DNA of 64,000 nucleotides from Caulobacter sp. 73W (GCF_041021955.1 NZ_CP158375.1:3832501-3896500); one strand, 5' to 3'; shown: positions 1 through 9,815, counted from the first letter of the stretch. Notes: generated by a model not told the origin, from the letters alone. Program-made: numbers and translations.

Positions 1-2
1 GC

Positions 3-599
3 AAGGTTCTTTTGGCGGCCGGGCTTGCGGACCACCTGCCCGACATCGAGGGGGTGGCCGGGCAGTGGGGAAGGGGCGTTCATGCGTGCCCGTTCTGCGA
101 TGGCCACGAACATCGCGATGAGCATTGGGGGGTGTTGCTGCAGGACGTCGCCTTGGCCGAATACGCCCTGTTCCTGCGCAACTGGGCGGGGAGGATGACC
201 GTCTTCGTCCCTTCAGCGGCGCCGAGCGAGACCGTCGCCCTGCTGGAAAATGACGGCGTTGCGGTGGAACGGCGCGCGGTCGTTAAGGTGATCGGAAAGG
301 ACGGCCATAGTCTGAGCGGCGTCGTTCTGGAGGATGGGACGCAGGTTCCTATCGAGTCCCTTTGGCTGCGCCCGCGTCAAACCCAGGGCGCTCTCGTCGA
401 AGCGCTGGGCCTTCGTCTCCGAGAGGACGGCGCGGTATGGCGCGACGATCAGGGCGAAACCTCCATGGCCAATGTCCTGGCGGCGGGCGATTGCGCCGCG
501 GGAATGGCTCAGCAGGCGATCTTCGCGGCGGCCGACGGCGCGAGGACGACGTTCTCGATCGTGCATGCCGTCACAAGCGGCGGCCGTCGACAGATCTAG
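3..599 (+). CDS. NAD(P)/FAD-dependent oxidoreductase, thioredoxin reductase-like (5' end outside window)
   Basis: This is the C-terminal two thirds of a flavoprotein disulfide reductase; the frame is open to the left edge, so the start and the first FAD-binding motif lie outside. The visible part begins with KVLLAAGLADHLPDIEG, the usual segment before the redox region, followed by CPFCDGHE, which matches the CxxC-D-G-x-E pattern of thioredoxin reductase-like proteins. Near the C-terminus LAAGDCA is the second FAD-contact motif, with Asp binding the ribityl chain. About 199 residues are present against roughly 300 for the family. Many relatives are not true thioredoxin reductases, so the substrate is unknown. 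It converges on hemB, the two genes overlapping by a few bases at their stops. Confidence 0.8.
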   Translation, partial: KVLLAAGLADHLPDIEGVAGQWGRGVHACPFCDGHEHRDEHWGVLLQDVALAEYALFLRNWAGRMTVFVPSAAPSETVALLENDGVAVERRAVVKVIGKDGHSLSGVVLEDGTQVPIESLWLRPRQTQGALVEALGLRLREDGAVWRDDQGETSMANVLAAGDCAAGMAQQAIFAAADGARTTFSIVHAVTSGGRRQI

Positions 600-1598
600 G
601 CGCCTAGGAGGCGGGCGGCGACGGGGGCGAAGTAGGTGATCGTCCCGGCGCACCCGGCGCGCTTGAAGGCGCCCAGCGTCTCCAGCATGGCGCGCTCCTC
701 GTCGATCCAGCCGTTGGCGGCGGCGGCCTTGATCTGGGCGTACTCGCCGCTGACCTGGAAGGCGAAGGTCGGCATGGAGAAGGTCTCGACCAGGCGGCGG
801 GCGATGTCGAGATAGGGCAGGCCCGGCTTGACCATGATCATGTCGGCGCCTTCGGCGATGTCGAGGGCGACCTCACGGATGGCTTCCTCGGTGTTGGCCG
901 GGTCCATCTGGTAGGTCTTCTTGTCTCCCTGACCGGCCGACAGCTTGGCCGAGCCGATGGCGTCGCGGTACGGGCCGTAGAAGGCCGAGGCGTATTTCGC
1001 CGCGTAAGACATGATCATAACGTCTTGATGCGAATGGCTTTCCAGCGCTGTGCGCAGAGCGCCGATACGACCGTCCATCATGTCCGACGGGGCCAGGATG
1101 TCGGCGCCGGCCTCGGCCTGCATCAGCCCCTGTTCGATGAGGCGTTCGATGGTCGGATCGTTGAGGATCTTGCCGCCTTCGACCACGCCGTCGTGGCCGT
1201 GGTTGGTGAAGGGGTCCAGGGCCACGTCGCACATGATGCCGACTTCCGGCGCGGCGTCCTTCATGGCCTTGACCGCGCGGGGAATGACGCCGTCAGGATC
1301 GGCGGCGATGGAGCCGCTGGCGTCTTTGCGGGCCCCGTCGATGTGCGGGAAGATGGCGATGGCGGGGATGCCCAGCTCGCGAGCCTGAACAGCGGCCTTG
1401 GCCGCTTCCGCCACCGACAGGCGCTCGACCCCCGGCATGGAGGCGACCGGGACGCGGCCTTCGCCCTCATGCACCACCATCGACCAGATCAGATCGGACG
1501 GGGTCAGCACCGTCTCGCGGACAAGGCGTCGGACCCAGTCGGCCTGACGCAGGCGGCGAAGACGAAGGGCGGGATAGGCGGCGAGGGGGAAGGCTCAT
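596..1598 (-). CDS. hemB: delta-aminolevulinic acid dehydratase (porphobilinogen synthase), frame break near 5' end
   Basis: HemB condenses two 5-aminolevulinate molecules to porphobilinogen in haem synthesis. The intact frame runs from a GTG at 1510 (304 residues) and holds both active-site lysines, in MSYAAKYASAFYG and in DMIMVKPGLPYLD. The metal loop reads CDVALDPFTNHGHDG without the three zinc cysteines, so it is of the magnesium-type subfamily. The conserved N-terminal stretch YPALRLRRLRQADWVRRLVR lies in the same frame upstream of 1510 but has no start codon there; it is preceded by an in-frame TGA. An ATG at 1596-1598 would supply the missing start if one base were removed from the G5 run at 1585-1589. 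I infer a full gene from 1598 with a one-base insertion, real or a sequencing error. Confidence 0.9.
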
Positions 1599-1722
1599 GG
1601 CCGTCTTAGTCGCCGACACGCATGCCGGTGGCAAGGGCCATGACGCGGGCGTGCCCAGCCGCCCGCCATATCGTCGCCTCCAGGGCGGCTGAACTACAGC
1701 GCCGGCCCCGAGTTGTGAGACC

Positions 1723-2997
1723 ATGAACCACGACATCCTCATCATCGGCGGCGGCGCCGGCGGCCTGGAGCTGGCCGCCCGGCTGGGGCGGCGCTTGGGC
1801 GCGCGCGAAGGCCGCCGCCGCGTGCTGCTGATCGACCGGTCGATCTTCCACCTTTGGAAGCCCAGCCTGCACGAGGTGGCCGCGGGCTCCCTCGACAGCC
1901 ACCAGGAGGGCCTGTCCTACCCACTGCTGGGGCGGCGCAACCACTTCAGCTTCACCCTGGGCGACCTGATCAAGCTGGATCCGAAGAGCAGGACCGTCAC
2001 CCTGGCCAAGATCAAGGACGACGACGGCAAGACGCTGGTCGCCGAGCGGACCTTGACGTTCAAGACACTCATCCTGGCGCTGGGCAGCGGCGCCAACCTG
2101 TTCGGCACGCCCGGCGCGGCCGAGCATGCCCATCGCCTGGAGGATGTGGCCGACGCCGAGGCGTTCAACAGCCGCCTGACCTCGGCCTTTCTGGGCGCGG
2201 CCTATTCCGACGAGCGGGTGCTTCGCATCGCCATCGTCGGCGCGGGCGCGACCGGGGTGGAGCTGTCCACCGAACTGATCGAGGGCCATGACGAACTGTC
2301 CGCCGGCCTGTCCGACGAGCAGCGCTTCAAGCTGCAGGTCACCATCATCGAGGCGGCGCCCGCCATTCTGGGCGGACTGCCCAAGCGGGTCTCCGACAAG
2401 GCCGCGCGAGCCCTGAAGGCCAAGGGCGTCGAGCTTCTGACCGACGCCAAGGTGGAGGCCGTGCACCCGGACAAGCTGGTGACCAGCAAGGGCGATGTCG
2501 CCGCCGACCTGATCGTCTGGGCGGCCGGGGTGAAGGCCGACGACCTCCATGAGACGTTCGGCCTGGAGACCGGCAAGCTGAATCAGTTCATCGTCGACGA
2601 CCGCCTGCGCACCTCCGTGGACGGCGTCTATGCGATGGGCGACTGCGCCCAGGCGCCCGGTCCCAACGACCGTCCTGTGCCGGCGCGCGCCCAGGCTGCG
2701 TCGCAGCAGGCCGCCTATCTGGCGCGGGCGCTGATCAACCCCGGCAAGGACACCGGTCCCTTCGTCTATCGCGATCGCGGCTCGCTGATTTCGCTAGGCG
2801 AGGGGCGGGGGATAGGCTCGCTGATGGGCGGCCTGGGCGGTCCCAACTTCCTGATCGAGGGCTTGCTGGCTAAGTGGGCCTACATATCCCTCCACCTCGC
2901 CCACCACAGGGCGGTGATCGGGATCCGGCGCACGGTCATCCTGGCCTTGTCACGCCTGCTGCACCGCCGGGTCTCCGGGCGGCTCAAGCTGCATTGA
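1723..2997 (+). CDS. ndh: type II NADH dehydrogenase (NADH:quinone oxidoreductase)
   Basis: A 424-residue single-subunit, non-proton-pumping NADH dehydrogenase that passes electrons from NADH through FAD to quinone at the inner membrane face. Two dinucleotide-binding folds are visible: IIGGGAGGLELA at residues 7-18 for FAD and IVGAGATGVELSTEL near residue 172 for NADH. The second FAD motif GVYAMGDCAQ lies near residue 303. The basic C-terminal segment with VIGIRRTVILALSRLLHRR is amphipathic, as expected for membrane attachment in this family. Length and motifs are complete. It stands alone between hemB and a small membrane protein gene. Confidence 0.9.
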   Translation: MNHDILIIGGGAGGLELAARLGRRLGAREGRRRVLLIDRSIFHLWKPSLHEVAAGSLDSHQEGLSYPLLGRRNHFSFTLGDLIKLDPKSRTVTLAKIKDDDGKTLVAERTLTFKTLILALGSGANLFGTPGAAEHAHRLEDVADAEAFNSRLTSAFLGAAYSDERVLRIAIVGAGATGVELSTELIEGHDELSAGLSDEQRFKLQVTIIEAAPAILGGLPKRVSDKAARALKAKGVELLTDAKVEAVHPDKLVTSKGDVAADLIVWAAGVKADDLHETFGLETGKLNQFIVDDRLRTSVDGVYAMGDCAQAPGPNDRPVPARAQAASQQAAYLARALINPGKDTGPFVYRDRGSLISLGEGRGIGSLMGGLGGPNFLIEGLLAKWAYISLHLAHHRAVIGIRRTVILALSRLLHRRVSGRLKLH

Positions 2998-3008
2998 GGC
3001 GAGGATGC

Positions 3009-3500
3009 TTATCGTTGGCCGATGGCCCGCTGGCCCAGCAGGCGGATGAAACCGAAGGCCGGGGCGCAGAGCAGCCAGATGGTGGCGATCACCGTGAACA
3101 CCACCGCGGCGATCATCAGGCTGATCATGGCCGGATCGAAGCGGATTTCGTTGAACTCGAACTCCACCACGTCCCAGGCGCTCCAGTCGCCGCGGACGGC
3201 GTACTGGAAGATGTCGCCGATGCCGGCGATCAGACCGAAGGTTCCGCACAGCGCCGCGATCACCGACAGGATCAGGGCGATCCAGAAGATGCGGATCTGG
3301 AAATTGTAGTGGCTGACGATCTGCGGCGTGGCCTGATCGCGCTGCGCGTAGGCGATGACCACGGCGATCAGGGCCGGGATGCCGGCGAAGAAGATCGACG
3401 AGAAGAGCAGGGCGTAGACGACCAGGGCCAGGTTGCGGTCCACGTCGGACGCGTGAGCGGCGGCGACGGGCTCGGGCGTGGCGGAGATGGGGTCGGTCAT
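3009..3500 (-). CDS. DUF4870-like small inner-membrane protein
   Basis: A 163-residue protein of unknown function. After an acidic cytoplasmic N-terminus (MTDPISATPEPVAAAHASD) come three or four hydrophobic segments, including LALVVYALLFSSIFFAGIPA, an IFWIALILSVIAALCGTFGL stretch and ISLMIAAVVFTVIATIWLL. The layout and the motif HYNFQIRIFW resemble DUF4870/Tic20-like membrane proteins; that family assignment is from memory of its pattern and carries no known function. The ATG at 3498-3500 is chosen because the frame upstream (to 3596) has no membrane-protein character. It converges on ndh. Confidence 0.7.
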   Translation of the reverse strand: MTDPISATPEPVAAAHASDVDRNLALVVYALLFSSIFFAGIPALIAVVIAYAQRDQATPQIVSHYNFQIRIFWIALILSVIAALCGTFGLIAGIGDIFQYAVRGDWSAWDVVEFEFNEIRFDPAMISLMIAAVVFTVIATIWLLCAPAFGFIRLLGQRAIGQR

Positions 3501-3619
3501 CGGTTGGTCGATTCCGGTTTGCTCAATCGCCGCGACATTGACAGGCCGCGCGCGCCGCGTCACCTCCTGACCCCAATAAAACGGAGGCGGGTTCATGCCT
3601 CCGACCAGAGGAATCGCGC

Positions 3620-4759
3620 ATGGACTTCACGCTGAACGACGATCAACGGGCCATCTGGGACGCCGCCAGCGCCTTTGCGCGGGAGGAGCTTGCCCCGCAC
3701 TCGGCTCGCTGGGACGAGGACAAGCACTTCCCCGTCGATGTGATCCGCCAGGCGGCGGCCTTGGGATTCGCCGGCATCTATGTGCGCGAGGACGTGGGCG
3801 GCTCGGCCCTGGGGCGCCTGGACGCGTCCTTGATCTTCGAGGCGCTGTCCTATGGCGACGTGCCGACGGCGGCCTTCATCTCGATCCACAACATGGCCTC
3901 GTGGATGATCGACCGGTTCGGATCGGAGGATCTGCGCCACAAGTATCTGCCGCGCCTGACGACCATGGAGCTGATCGCCAGCTACTGCCTGACCGAGCCG
4001 GGCAGCGGCTCGGATGCGGCCTCCATGCGCACCTCCGCCAAGCTGGAAGGCGACCATTACGTTCTGAACGGCTCCAAGGCCTTCATCAGCGGCGCCGGCG
4101 TGTCCGACGTCTATGTGGTCATGGCCCGTACCGGCGGCGACGGCCCCAAGGGCGTGTCGGCCTTCGTGGTCGAGAAGGGCTGGGAGGGCCTGACCTTCGG
4201 CACCAACGAGAAGAAGATGGGCTGGAACGCCCAGCCCACCGCCCAGGTGAACTTCGACAATGTCCGTGTGCCGGTGGAGAACCGCATCGGGGCCGAGGGA
4301 GACGGCTTCCGCTTCGCCATGATGGGCCTGGACGGCGGGCGGCTGAACATCGCGTCCTGCTCGCTGGGCGGGGCGGGTTTCGCCCTCGACACCGCCAAGG
4401 CCTACATGGAGACCCGCAACCAGTTTGGCCGGCCGCTGAAGGAGTTCCAGGCCCTGCAGTTCAAGATCGCCGACATGGCGACCGAGCTGGAGGCCGCGCG
4501 GCTGATGGTGCGCCGGGGCGCCGACGCCCTGGACAGACAAGACCCGCAGGCCACCAAGCTGTGCGCCATGGCCAAGCGCTTCGCCACCGACGCCGGGTTT
4601 TCGGTCGCCAACGACGCTCTGCAATTGCACGGCGGCTATGGCTATCTGCAGGACTACCCCCTGGAGCGCATCGTCCGCGACCTGCGGGTGCACCAGATCC
4701 TGGAAGGCACCAATGAGATCATGCGCGTGATCGTCAGCCGTGAGATGTTCCGCCAATGA
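3620..4759 (+). CDS. acyl-CoA dehydrogenase, isobutyryl-CoA dehydrogenase type
   Basis: A 379-residue FAD enzyme that introduces the alpha,beta double bond into an acyl-CoA. Family signatures are complete: [14 protein letters not shown] near residue 125 and [19 protein letters not shown] followed by LEGTNEIMR near residue 360, whose first Glu aligns with the catalytic base of medium-chain enzymes. The next gene overlaps its stop by four bases and encodes 3-hydroxyisobutyryl-CoA hydrolase, and 3-hydroxyisobutyrate dehydrogenase follows further down, so the natural assignment is isobutyryl-CoA dehydrogenase of valine catabolism. The exact acyl substrate is inferred from this context. The start ATG has a weak upstream purine stretch. 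Confidence 0.88.
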   Translation: MDFTLNDDQRAIWDAASAFAREELAPHSARWDEDKHFPVDVIRQAAALGFAGIYVREDVGGSALGRLDASLIFEALSYGDVPTAAFISIHNMASWMIDRFGSEDLRHKYLPRLTTMELIASYCLTEPGSGSDAASMRTSAKLEGDHYVLNGSKAFISGAGVSDVYVVMARTGGDGPKGVSAFVVEKGWEGLTFGTNEKKMGWNAQPTAQVNFDNVRVPVENRIGAEGDGFRFAMMGLDGGRLNIASCSLGGAGFALDTAKAYMETRNQFGRPLKEFQALQFKIADMATELEAARLMVRRGADALDRQDPQATKLCAMAKRFATDAGFSVANDALQLHGGYGYLQDYPLERIVRDLRVHQILEGTNEIMRVIVSREMFRQ

Positions 4760-5808
4760 CCGCCGAACCCGAAGTCATCACCCGCATCGAGGGCAAGGTC
4801 GGGCGGATCACCCTGAACCGGCCCAAGGCGCTGCACGCCCTGAACCTGTCCATGTGCGAGGCGATGATCGCCGCGCTGCAGGCCTGGCGCAGCGATCCTG
4901 CGGTGGAGCTGGTCCTCCTGGACCACGCGGGCGAGCGCGGCTTCTGCGCCGGCGGCGACATCCGCATGCTTGCGCAAAGCGGGGCGAAGGACGGCAAGGA
5001 GGCCATGGCCTTTTTCCACACCGAGTACCGGCTGAACCACCTGCTGTTCACCTACGGCAAGCCGGTCGCGGCGGTGATGGACGGCGTCGTCATGGGCGGC
5101 GGTGTCGGCCTCGCCATGCCCTGCGCCTACCGCATCGCCACGGAGCGGACGACCTTCGCCATGCCGGAGACGGGCATCGGCCTGTTCCCGGATGTGGGCG
5201 GCGGCTGGTTCCTGCCGCGCTTGCCGGGCAAGACCGGGCTTTGGCTGGCCCTGACCGGCGCGCGGATCAAGGCGGCGGACTGCCTGATCCTGGGCGTCGC
5301 CACCGACTATGTGCAGAGCGCCGATCTTGATGCCCTGAAGGCGGCGATCATCGCCGATCCGGCCGATATCGAGAGCCTGCTGGCGCAGATCGACGCCGAT
5401 CCGGGCCATGCGCCCCTGGCCGACAATCTGGCGGTGGTGTCCGACACCTTCGCCATGACGTCGGTGGAGGGCATTGTCGCGGCGCTGGAGGCCCAAGGCG
5501 GCGAGTGGGCCGCGGCGCAGCTTGAGACGCTGAAGACCAAGTCGCCCCAGACCCTGAAGGTGGCCTTCCGCCAACTGAAGCTGGGCGGTCGGATGGACGA
5601 CTTCGCCGACAACATGGCCATGGAATACGCCATCGGCGCGCGGGTCGTGCGGCGGCACGACTTCCTGGAGGGGGTGAGGGCGGTGATCGTCGACAAGGAC
5701 GGATCGCCCAAATGGAACCCTGATCGCCTTGATGCGGTCACAGAGTCGATGCTCGACGAAATCTTCGCGCCATTGCCGGCCGACGAGGCGTGGACGCCGC
5801 TGACGTAG
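4756..5808 (+). CDS. 3-hydroxyisobutyryl-CoA hydrolase
   Basis: A 350-residue member of the enoyl-CoA hydratase/isomerase superfamily, of the longer HIBCH type. It hydrolyses 3-hydroxyisobutyryl-CoA to free 3-hydroxyisobutyrate in valine breakdown. Visible motifs are [12 protein letters not shown] (oxyanion loop and CoA contact, near residue 69), [11 protein letters not shown] near residue 114, and [20 protein letters not shown], which is highly characteristic of the hydrolase branch and not of plain crotonases. Length fits the branch rather than the 260-residue hydratases. Its ATG overlaps the stop of the acyl-CoA dehydrogenase, suggesting translational coupling. Confidence 0.9.
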   Translation: MTAEPEVITRIEGKVGRITLNRPKALHALNLSMCEAMIAALQAWRSDPAVELVLLDHAGERGFCAGGDIRMLAQSGAKDGKEAMAFFHTEYRLNHLLFTYGKPVAAVMDGVVMGGGVGLAMPCAYRIATERTTFAMPETGIGLFPDVGGGWFLPRLPGKTGLWLALTGARIKAADCLILGVATDYVQSADLDALKAAIIADPADIESLLAQIDADPGHAPLADNLAVVSDTFAMTSVEGIVAALEAQGGEWAAAQLETLKTKSPQTLKVAFRQLKLGGRMDDFADNMAMEYAIGARVVRRHDFLEGVRAVIVDKDGSPKWNPDRLDAVTESMLDEIFAPLPADEAWTPLT

Positions 5809-5871
5809 CGGTCGCCGTGGTCTAGTCTGGCGGGCAAACGAAGAAACGTCCGGTCCGAAGGGAACACCTCC

Positions 5872-6664
5872 ATGCGTAAACCGCTCCTCTGCCTCGCCGC
5901 CGCCCTGCTGGTGACGGCCTGCGCCACCGCTCCGTCGGCCCCGCCGCCGGGAGCCGGGCGGCCGATGGGCGGCGGTGATCCGCTGGTCCGCGCCCTGGAA
6001 GACCCCAAGCGTCCGGAGGCCGACGTCCGCCGCGATGATCTGCGCCGTCCCGCCGAGGTCCTGGCCTTCGCCGGCGTGCGCAGCGGCGCCAAGGTGGCCG
6101 ACCTGATCCCGGGCGACGGCTATTACACCCGTATCCTGTCGCGGGCGGTCGGGCCGACGGGCAAGGTCTACACCTATGTCCCGGACGAGCTGACCAAGCT
6201 GGCCAACCGCAAGCCGGCCGTGGCGGGGATCGCCGACGATCCGGCCTACGGCAATGTGGAGATGGTGCTGAACACCCTGCCGAACTTCGGCGCGCCGGAG
6301 AAGCTGGACGCGGTGCTGTCGGTGGGGACCTATCACTATCACTATACGCGCCTGCTCGGCTCGCCGAACGTGGTGGCCATCAACCGCAAGGTCTTCGAAC
6401 TCGCTGAAGCCGGGCGGCGTGTTCCTGGTCGTCGACGCCATGGCCCCGGCCGGCACGGCGGCTCAGGGCGCCGAGAACCTGAACCGCATCGACCCGGCCA
6501 CGGTCCGCGCCGACGTGGTCAAGGCCGGCTTCGTGTTCGAGGGGGAAAGCCCGGTGCTGCGCACCACGGCCGACACCTATCGCAGCAATGCGCTCGCCCC
6601 TGACGCCGGGCGGGTCGACCAGTTCGTCTACAAGTTCCGCAAGCCGCGCACGGCTGGCCGGTAA
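5872..6664 (+). pseudogene. methyltransferase-like lipoprotein, frameshifted
   Basis: An exported methyltransferase-like protein interrupted by one frame change. The N-terminus is a lipoprotein signal with lipobox VTAC at residues 14-17. The body resembles its downstream neighbour: GAKVADLIPGDGYYTRILSR is the SAM-binding-like motif. Between 6397 and 6404 the frame shifts: the first frame reads KVFELAEAGRR and then turns into Arg/Gly-rich nonsense ending at 6603, while the next frame resumes LKPGGVFLVVDAMAPAG and runs to a stop at 6662-6664. The intact paralog has FKALKPGGTYMVIDH at this point, so the second frame is the genuine continuation. Removing one base restores a protein of about 263 residues. 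It may be a real pseudogene or a sequence error. Confidence 0.8.
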
Positions 6665-6690
6665 GGCCAAGCAAAGTAGGGGACAGTGTG

Positions 6691-7443
6691 ATGCTTCGTG
6701 GTTCGATCCTGGTGGCCGCGACGGCGGCGTTCCTGTCCTGCGGCGCGGCGTACGCGCAACCCGACGTCATCGCCAGGGCCTTGGCTGATCCGGCCCGCCC
6801 GGCGGCCGACAAGGCCCGCGACGCTGAACGCCATCCGGGCCAGCTGCTGGTCTGGGCCGGGGTGGAGACGGGCGACAAGGTCGGGGAGTACATGCCCGGC
6901 GGCGGCTATTTCACCCGCATTCTGTCGAAGGCGGTGGGATCGACGGGCAAGGTCTACGCCTATGTCCCGGCCGAGATCGTCAAGATCGCACCCAAGTACC
7001 TGACCGACGGCCAGGCCCTGGCGGCCGATCCGGCGCTGGGCAACGTCGTGACCTCGTCCGACACCAACGCCCGCTTCGGCGCGCCAGAGCCGCTGGACCT
7101 GGTGTGGACGTCCCAGAACTATCACGACCTGCACGGCAAGTTCGCGCCGCCGGGGACGGCCGTCGCCTTCAACGCGGCGGTGTTCAAGGCGCTGAAGCCG
7201 GGCGGGACCTATATGGTCATCGACCATGCGGCTCTGCCGTCCTCCGGCCTGATGGGCGCGGCCGAACAGCACCGCATCGCCAAGGCTGCCGCCATCGAGG
7301 AAATTCAGCAGGCGGGTTTCGTGCTGGCGGGCGAGAGCGGCCTATTGGCCAATCCCAATGATCCGCTGACGGCTTCGGTGTTCGATCCGTCGATCCGAGG
7401 CAAGACAGACCAGTTCGTTCTAAAGTTCAAGAAACCGCAATAA
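6691..7443 (+). CDS. exported class I methyltransferase-like protein
   Basis: A 250-residue protein, paralog of the frameshifted gene just upstream. It has a signal peptide (MLRGSILVAATAAFLSCGAAYA, likely cleaved after AYA) and a Rossmann-type methyltransferase domain with GDKVGEYMPGGGYFTRILSK at the place of SAM motif I and ALKPGGTYMVIDHAA at motif IV/post-I. Motif I lacks the usual acidic ExGxGxG form, so catalysis is uncertain. ATG 6691 is preferred over GTG 6688 because the purine run AGTAGGGGA sits at suitable spacing. Relatives are annotated as methyltransferases with export signals; substrate unknown. It lies inside the valine catabolism cluster. Confidence 0.8.
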   Translation: MLRGSILVAATAAFLSCGAAYAQPDVIARALADPARPAADKARDAERHPGQLLVWAGVETGDKVGEYMPGGGYFTRILSKAVGSTGKVYAYVPAEIVKIAPKYLTDGQALAADPALGNVVTSSDTNARFGAPEPLDLVWTSQNYHDLHGKFAPPGTAVAFNAAVFKALKPGGTYMVIDHAALPSSGLMGAAEQHRIAKAAAIEEIQQAGFVLAGESGLLANPNDPLTASVFDPSIRGKTDQFVLKFKKPQ

Positions 7444-7481
7444 GTGGCGGAAAAACAAAAAGTGTCGCAGGGAGTGAGTTG

Positions 7482-8375
7482 ATGCGTATCGCGTTCATCG
7501 GCCTGGGGGCCATGGGCGGCGGCATGGCCGCCAATCAAGCCAAGGCCGGTCACCAGATCGCCGCCTTCGACCTGTCCGAGGCCGCGGTGGCCCGGGCTGT
7601 CGAGGCCGGCTGCCGGGCGGCCGGTTCGGCGGCCGAAGCCGTGGCCGATGCGGACGTAGTCATCACCATGCTGCCCGCCGGCCCGCACGTGCGGTCGGTC
7701 TATGCCGAGACGATCCTGGGCAAGGCGGCGAAGTCAGCCCTGCTGATCGACTGCTCCACCATCGACGTGGAAAGCGCCCGCGCCGTGGCCGAACAGGCGA
7801 GGGCGGCGGGCTATCGCGTCGCCGACGCCCCGGTCAGCGGCGGCGTCATGGCGGCGGACGCCGGGACCCTGGCCTTCATGGTCGGCTGCGAGGACGCGGT
7901 GTTCGCGGATGTCGAGGCGGCTTTGGCGCCCATGGCGCGCGCGGTGATCCACGCCGGTTCGTCCGGGGCGGGGCAGGCGGCCAAGATCTGCAACAACATG
8001 CTGCTGGGCATCTCCATGCTCGGGACGTGCGAGGCGTTCGCCCTGGCCGAGAAGCTGGGCCTGGCGGCGGACCGGTTCTTCGACGTGGCGAGCCAGTCGT
8101 CGGGGAACTGCTGGTCGGTCAGCACCTACTGCCCGGTGCCGGGCGTGGGGCCGCAGACGCCGGCCGATCGGGGCTACGAGGGCGGTTTTGCGACCGCCAT
8201 GATGCTGAAGGACTTGAAGTTGGCGCAGGACGCCGCCGCAAAGGCCGGCGGGACGACGCCGCTGGGCGCGCAGGCGCAGGCGCTGTATGCGCTGTTCGAC
8301 ACCCAAGGTTACGGGAAGAAGGACTTCTCGGCCGTGTTGCAGATGCTGCGCGGACGACTTGGCGAGCTTAGTTGA
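7482..8375 (+). CDS. mmsB: 3-hydroxyisobutyrate dehydrogenase
   Basis: A 297-residue NAD-dependent beta-hydroxyacid dehydrogenase oxidising 3-hydroxyisobutyrate to methylmalonate semialdehyde. The N-terminal nucleotide motif is FIGLGAMGGGMAANQAKAGH. The substrate-binding signature APVSGGVMAADAGTLAFMVG lies near residue 118, and the catalytic Lys is in KICNNMLLGISML near residue 168. Together with the acyl-CoA dehydrogenase and hydrolase upstream this gives consecutive valine-degradation steps. Methylmalonate semialdehyde dehydrogenase (mmsA) is not in the window. ATG 7482 follows the ribosome site CAGGGAG. Confidence 0.93.
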   Translation: MRIAFIGLGAMGGGMAANQAKAGHQIAAFDLSEAAVARAVEAGCRAAGSAAEAVADADVVITMLPAGPHVRSVYAETILGKAAKSALLIDCSTIDVESARAVAEQARAAGYRVADAPVSGGVMAADAGTLAFMVGCEDAVFADVEAALAPMARAVIHAGSSGAGQAAKICNNMLLGISMLGTCEAFALAEKLGLAADRFFDVASQSSGNCWSVSTYCPVPGVGPQTPADRGYEGGFATAMMLKDLKLAQDAAAKAGGTTPLGAQAQALYALFDTQGYGKKDFSAVLQMLRGRLGELS

Positions 8376-8489
8376 GAACCGCTCGCGGCTTCCGCGACAT
8401 TTTCGCGTCGATTGGCGAATAACCGGTCTCGTTTTGTGGACAAATCTACAAACAGCATGCGAAAAGCCGCGCCATATTGAGAGGGATCA

Positions 8490-9752
8490 ATGAATCCCCC
8501 GCTGGCATCGCCGAGCATCGTCGTCATGGATTACAAAGCCGCTTTCAAGAACGCCGTCGAACAGGTCCGTTCGGAGGGCCGCTATCGGGTCTTCGCCGAC
8601 CTGAAGCGTCAGCAGGGCCACTTCCCGCGTGCCACCTGGACGCGCCCGGACGGGGGTGAGCAGGACGTCGTGGTCTGGTGCTCGAATGACTATCTCGGCC
8701 AGGGCCAGAACCCGGTGGTCATGGACGCCATGCACGCGGCCATCGACGCGCACGGCTCGGGCTCGGGCGGCACGCGCAACATCTCGGGCACCACGCACCA
8801 GCACGTCGAGCTGGAGCTGGAGTTGGCCGACCTTCACCAGAAGGAATCGGCGCTGGTCTTCACCTCGGGCTACGTGGCCAACGAGGCGACCCTGTCGAGC
8901 CTGCAGAAGATCCTGCCGGGCCTGATCATCTATTCGGACGCCCTGAACCACGCCTCGATGATCGCCGGCATCCGCAACGGCGGCTGCGAGCGCCACGTGT
9001 TCCGTCACAACGACCTGGAGCACCTGGAAGAACTGCTGGCGGCCTCGCCGGCGGATCGTCCCAAGCTGATCGCCTTCGAGAGCGTCTATTCGATGGACGG
9101 CGACATCGCCGACATCGCCGGGACCATCGCACTGGCCAAGAAGTACGGCGCCCTGACCTATCTCGATGAAGTGCATGCCGTGGGCATGTACGGCGAGCGC
9201 GGCGCCGGCGTGGCCGAGCGCGACGGCGTCATGGGCGACATCGACATCGTCGAGGGCACGCTTGGCAAGGCTTTTGGCGTCATGGGCGGCTACATCGCCG
9301 GCAACTCCGACATGGTCGACGCCGTCCGCCTCTACGCCGCGGGCTTCATCTTCACCACCTCGCTGCCGCCGTCCCTGATGGCCGGCGCCGCCGCGAGCGT
9401 GCGTTACCTGAAAGAGCACAACGAGCTGCGCGTCGCTCACCAGGAGCGCGCCGCGACCCTGAAGAAGATGATGGCCGACGCCGGCCTGCCGGTCATGCCG
9501 TCGGTCAGCCACATCGTGCCGGTGCTGGTGGGCGATCCCGTCCACTGCAAGATGATCTCCGACATGCTGCTGTCCGATCACGGCATCTATGTGCAGCCGA
9601 TCAACTATCCGACCGTGCCGCGCGGCACCGAGCGCCTGCGCTTTACGCCGTCTCCGGCCCACACCGACGCGATGATGCGCGATCTGGTGAAGGCCATGGA
9701 GAAGCTGTGGGCCCACTGCAACGTGGCCCGCATGGGCGGCTACGCGGCCTGA
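8490..9752 (+). CDS. hemA: 5-aminolevulinate synthase
   Basis: This PLP enzyme condenses glycine and succinyl-CoA to 5-aminolevulinate, the first haem step in alphaproteobacteria. The family-typical start is [20 protein letters not shown] at ATG 8526 (408 residues). An ATG at 8490 has a much better ribosome site (GAGAGGG, 5-8 bases upstream) and would add 12 residues; I give the longer form and consider either possible. [18 protein letters not shown] is the substrate loop, [12 protein letters not shown] holds the PLP Asp and His, and [16 protein letters not shown] carries the Schiff-base Lys. The gene is complete and ends at a strong hairpin. hemB is 7 kb away and not co-transcribed. Confidence 0.95.
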   Translation: MNPPLASPSIVVMDYKAAFKNAVEQVRSEGRYRVFADLKRQQGHFPRATWTRPDGGEQDVVVWCSNDYLGQGQNPVVMDAMHAAIDAHGSGSGGTRNISGTTHQHVELELELADLHQKESALVFTSGYVANEATLSSLQKILPGLIIYSDALNHASMIAGIRNGGCERHVFRHNDLEHLEELLAASPADRPKLIAFESVYSMDGDIADIAGTIALAKKYGALTYLDEVHAVGMYGERGAGVAERDGVMGDIDIVEGTLGKAFGVMGGYIAGNSDMVDAVRLYAAGFIFTTSLPPSLMAGAAASVRYLKEHNELRVAHQERAATLKKMMADAGLPVMPSVSHIVPVLVGDPVHCKMISDMLLSDHGIYVQPINYPTVPRGTERLRFTPSPAHTDAMMRDLVKAMEKLWAHCNVARMGGYAA

Positions 9753-9776
9753 GCCGGCAAACAGCGCTGAATATGG

Positions 9777-9803
9777 AAATGGCCGGGGAGACCCGGCCAT
9801 TTT
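9777..9803. terminator. bidirectional terminator between hemA and the MucR gene
   Basis: A perfect 11-bp stem (9777-9787 with 9792-9802) around a GAGA loop. It is flanked by T residues on the plus side and by the complementary A residues on the other, so it can stop both converging transcripts. Confidence 0.8.
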
Positions 9804-9815
9804 GCGTATCAGGAA

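Noticed and set aside
4654-6456. A 600-codon minus-strand frame opposite HIB-CoA hydrolase
   Set aside because: Shadow of the hydrolase and methyltransferase-like genes; no domain recognised.
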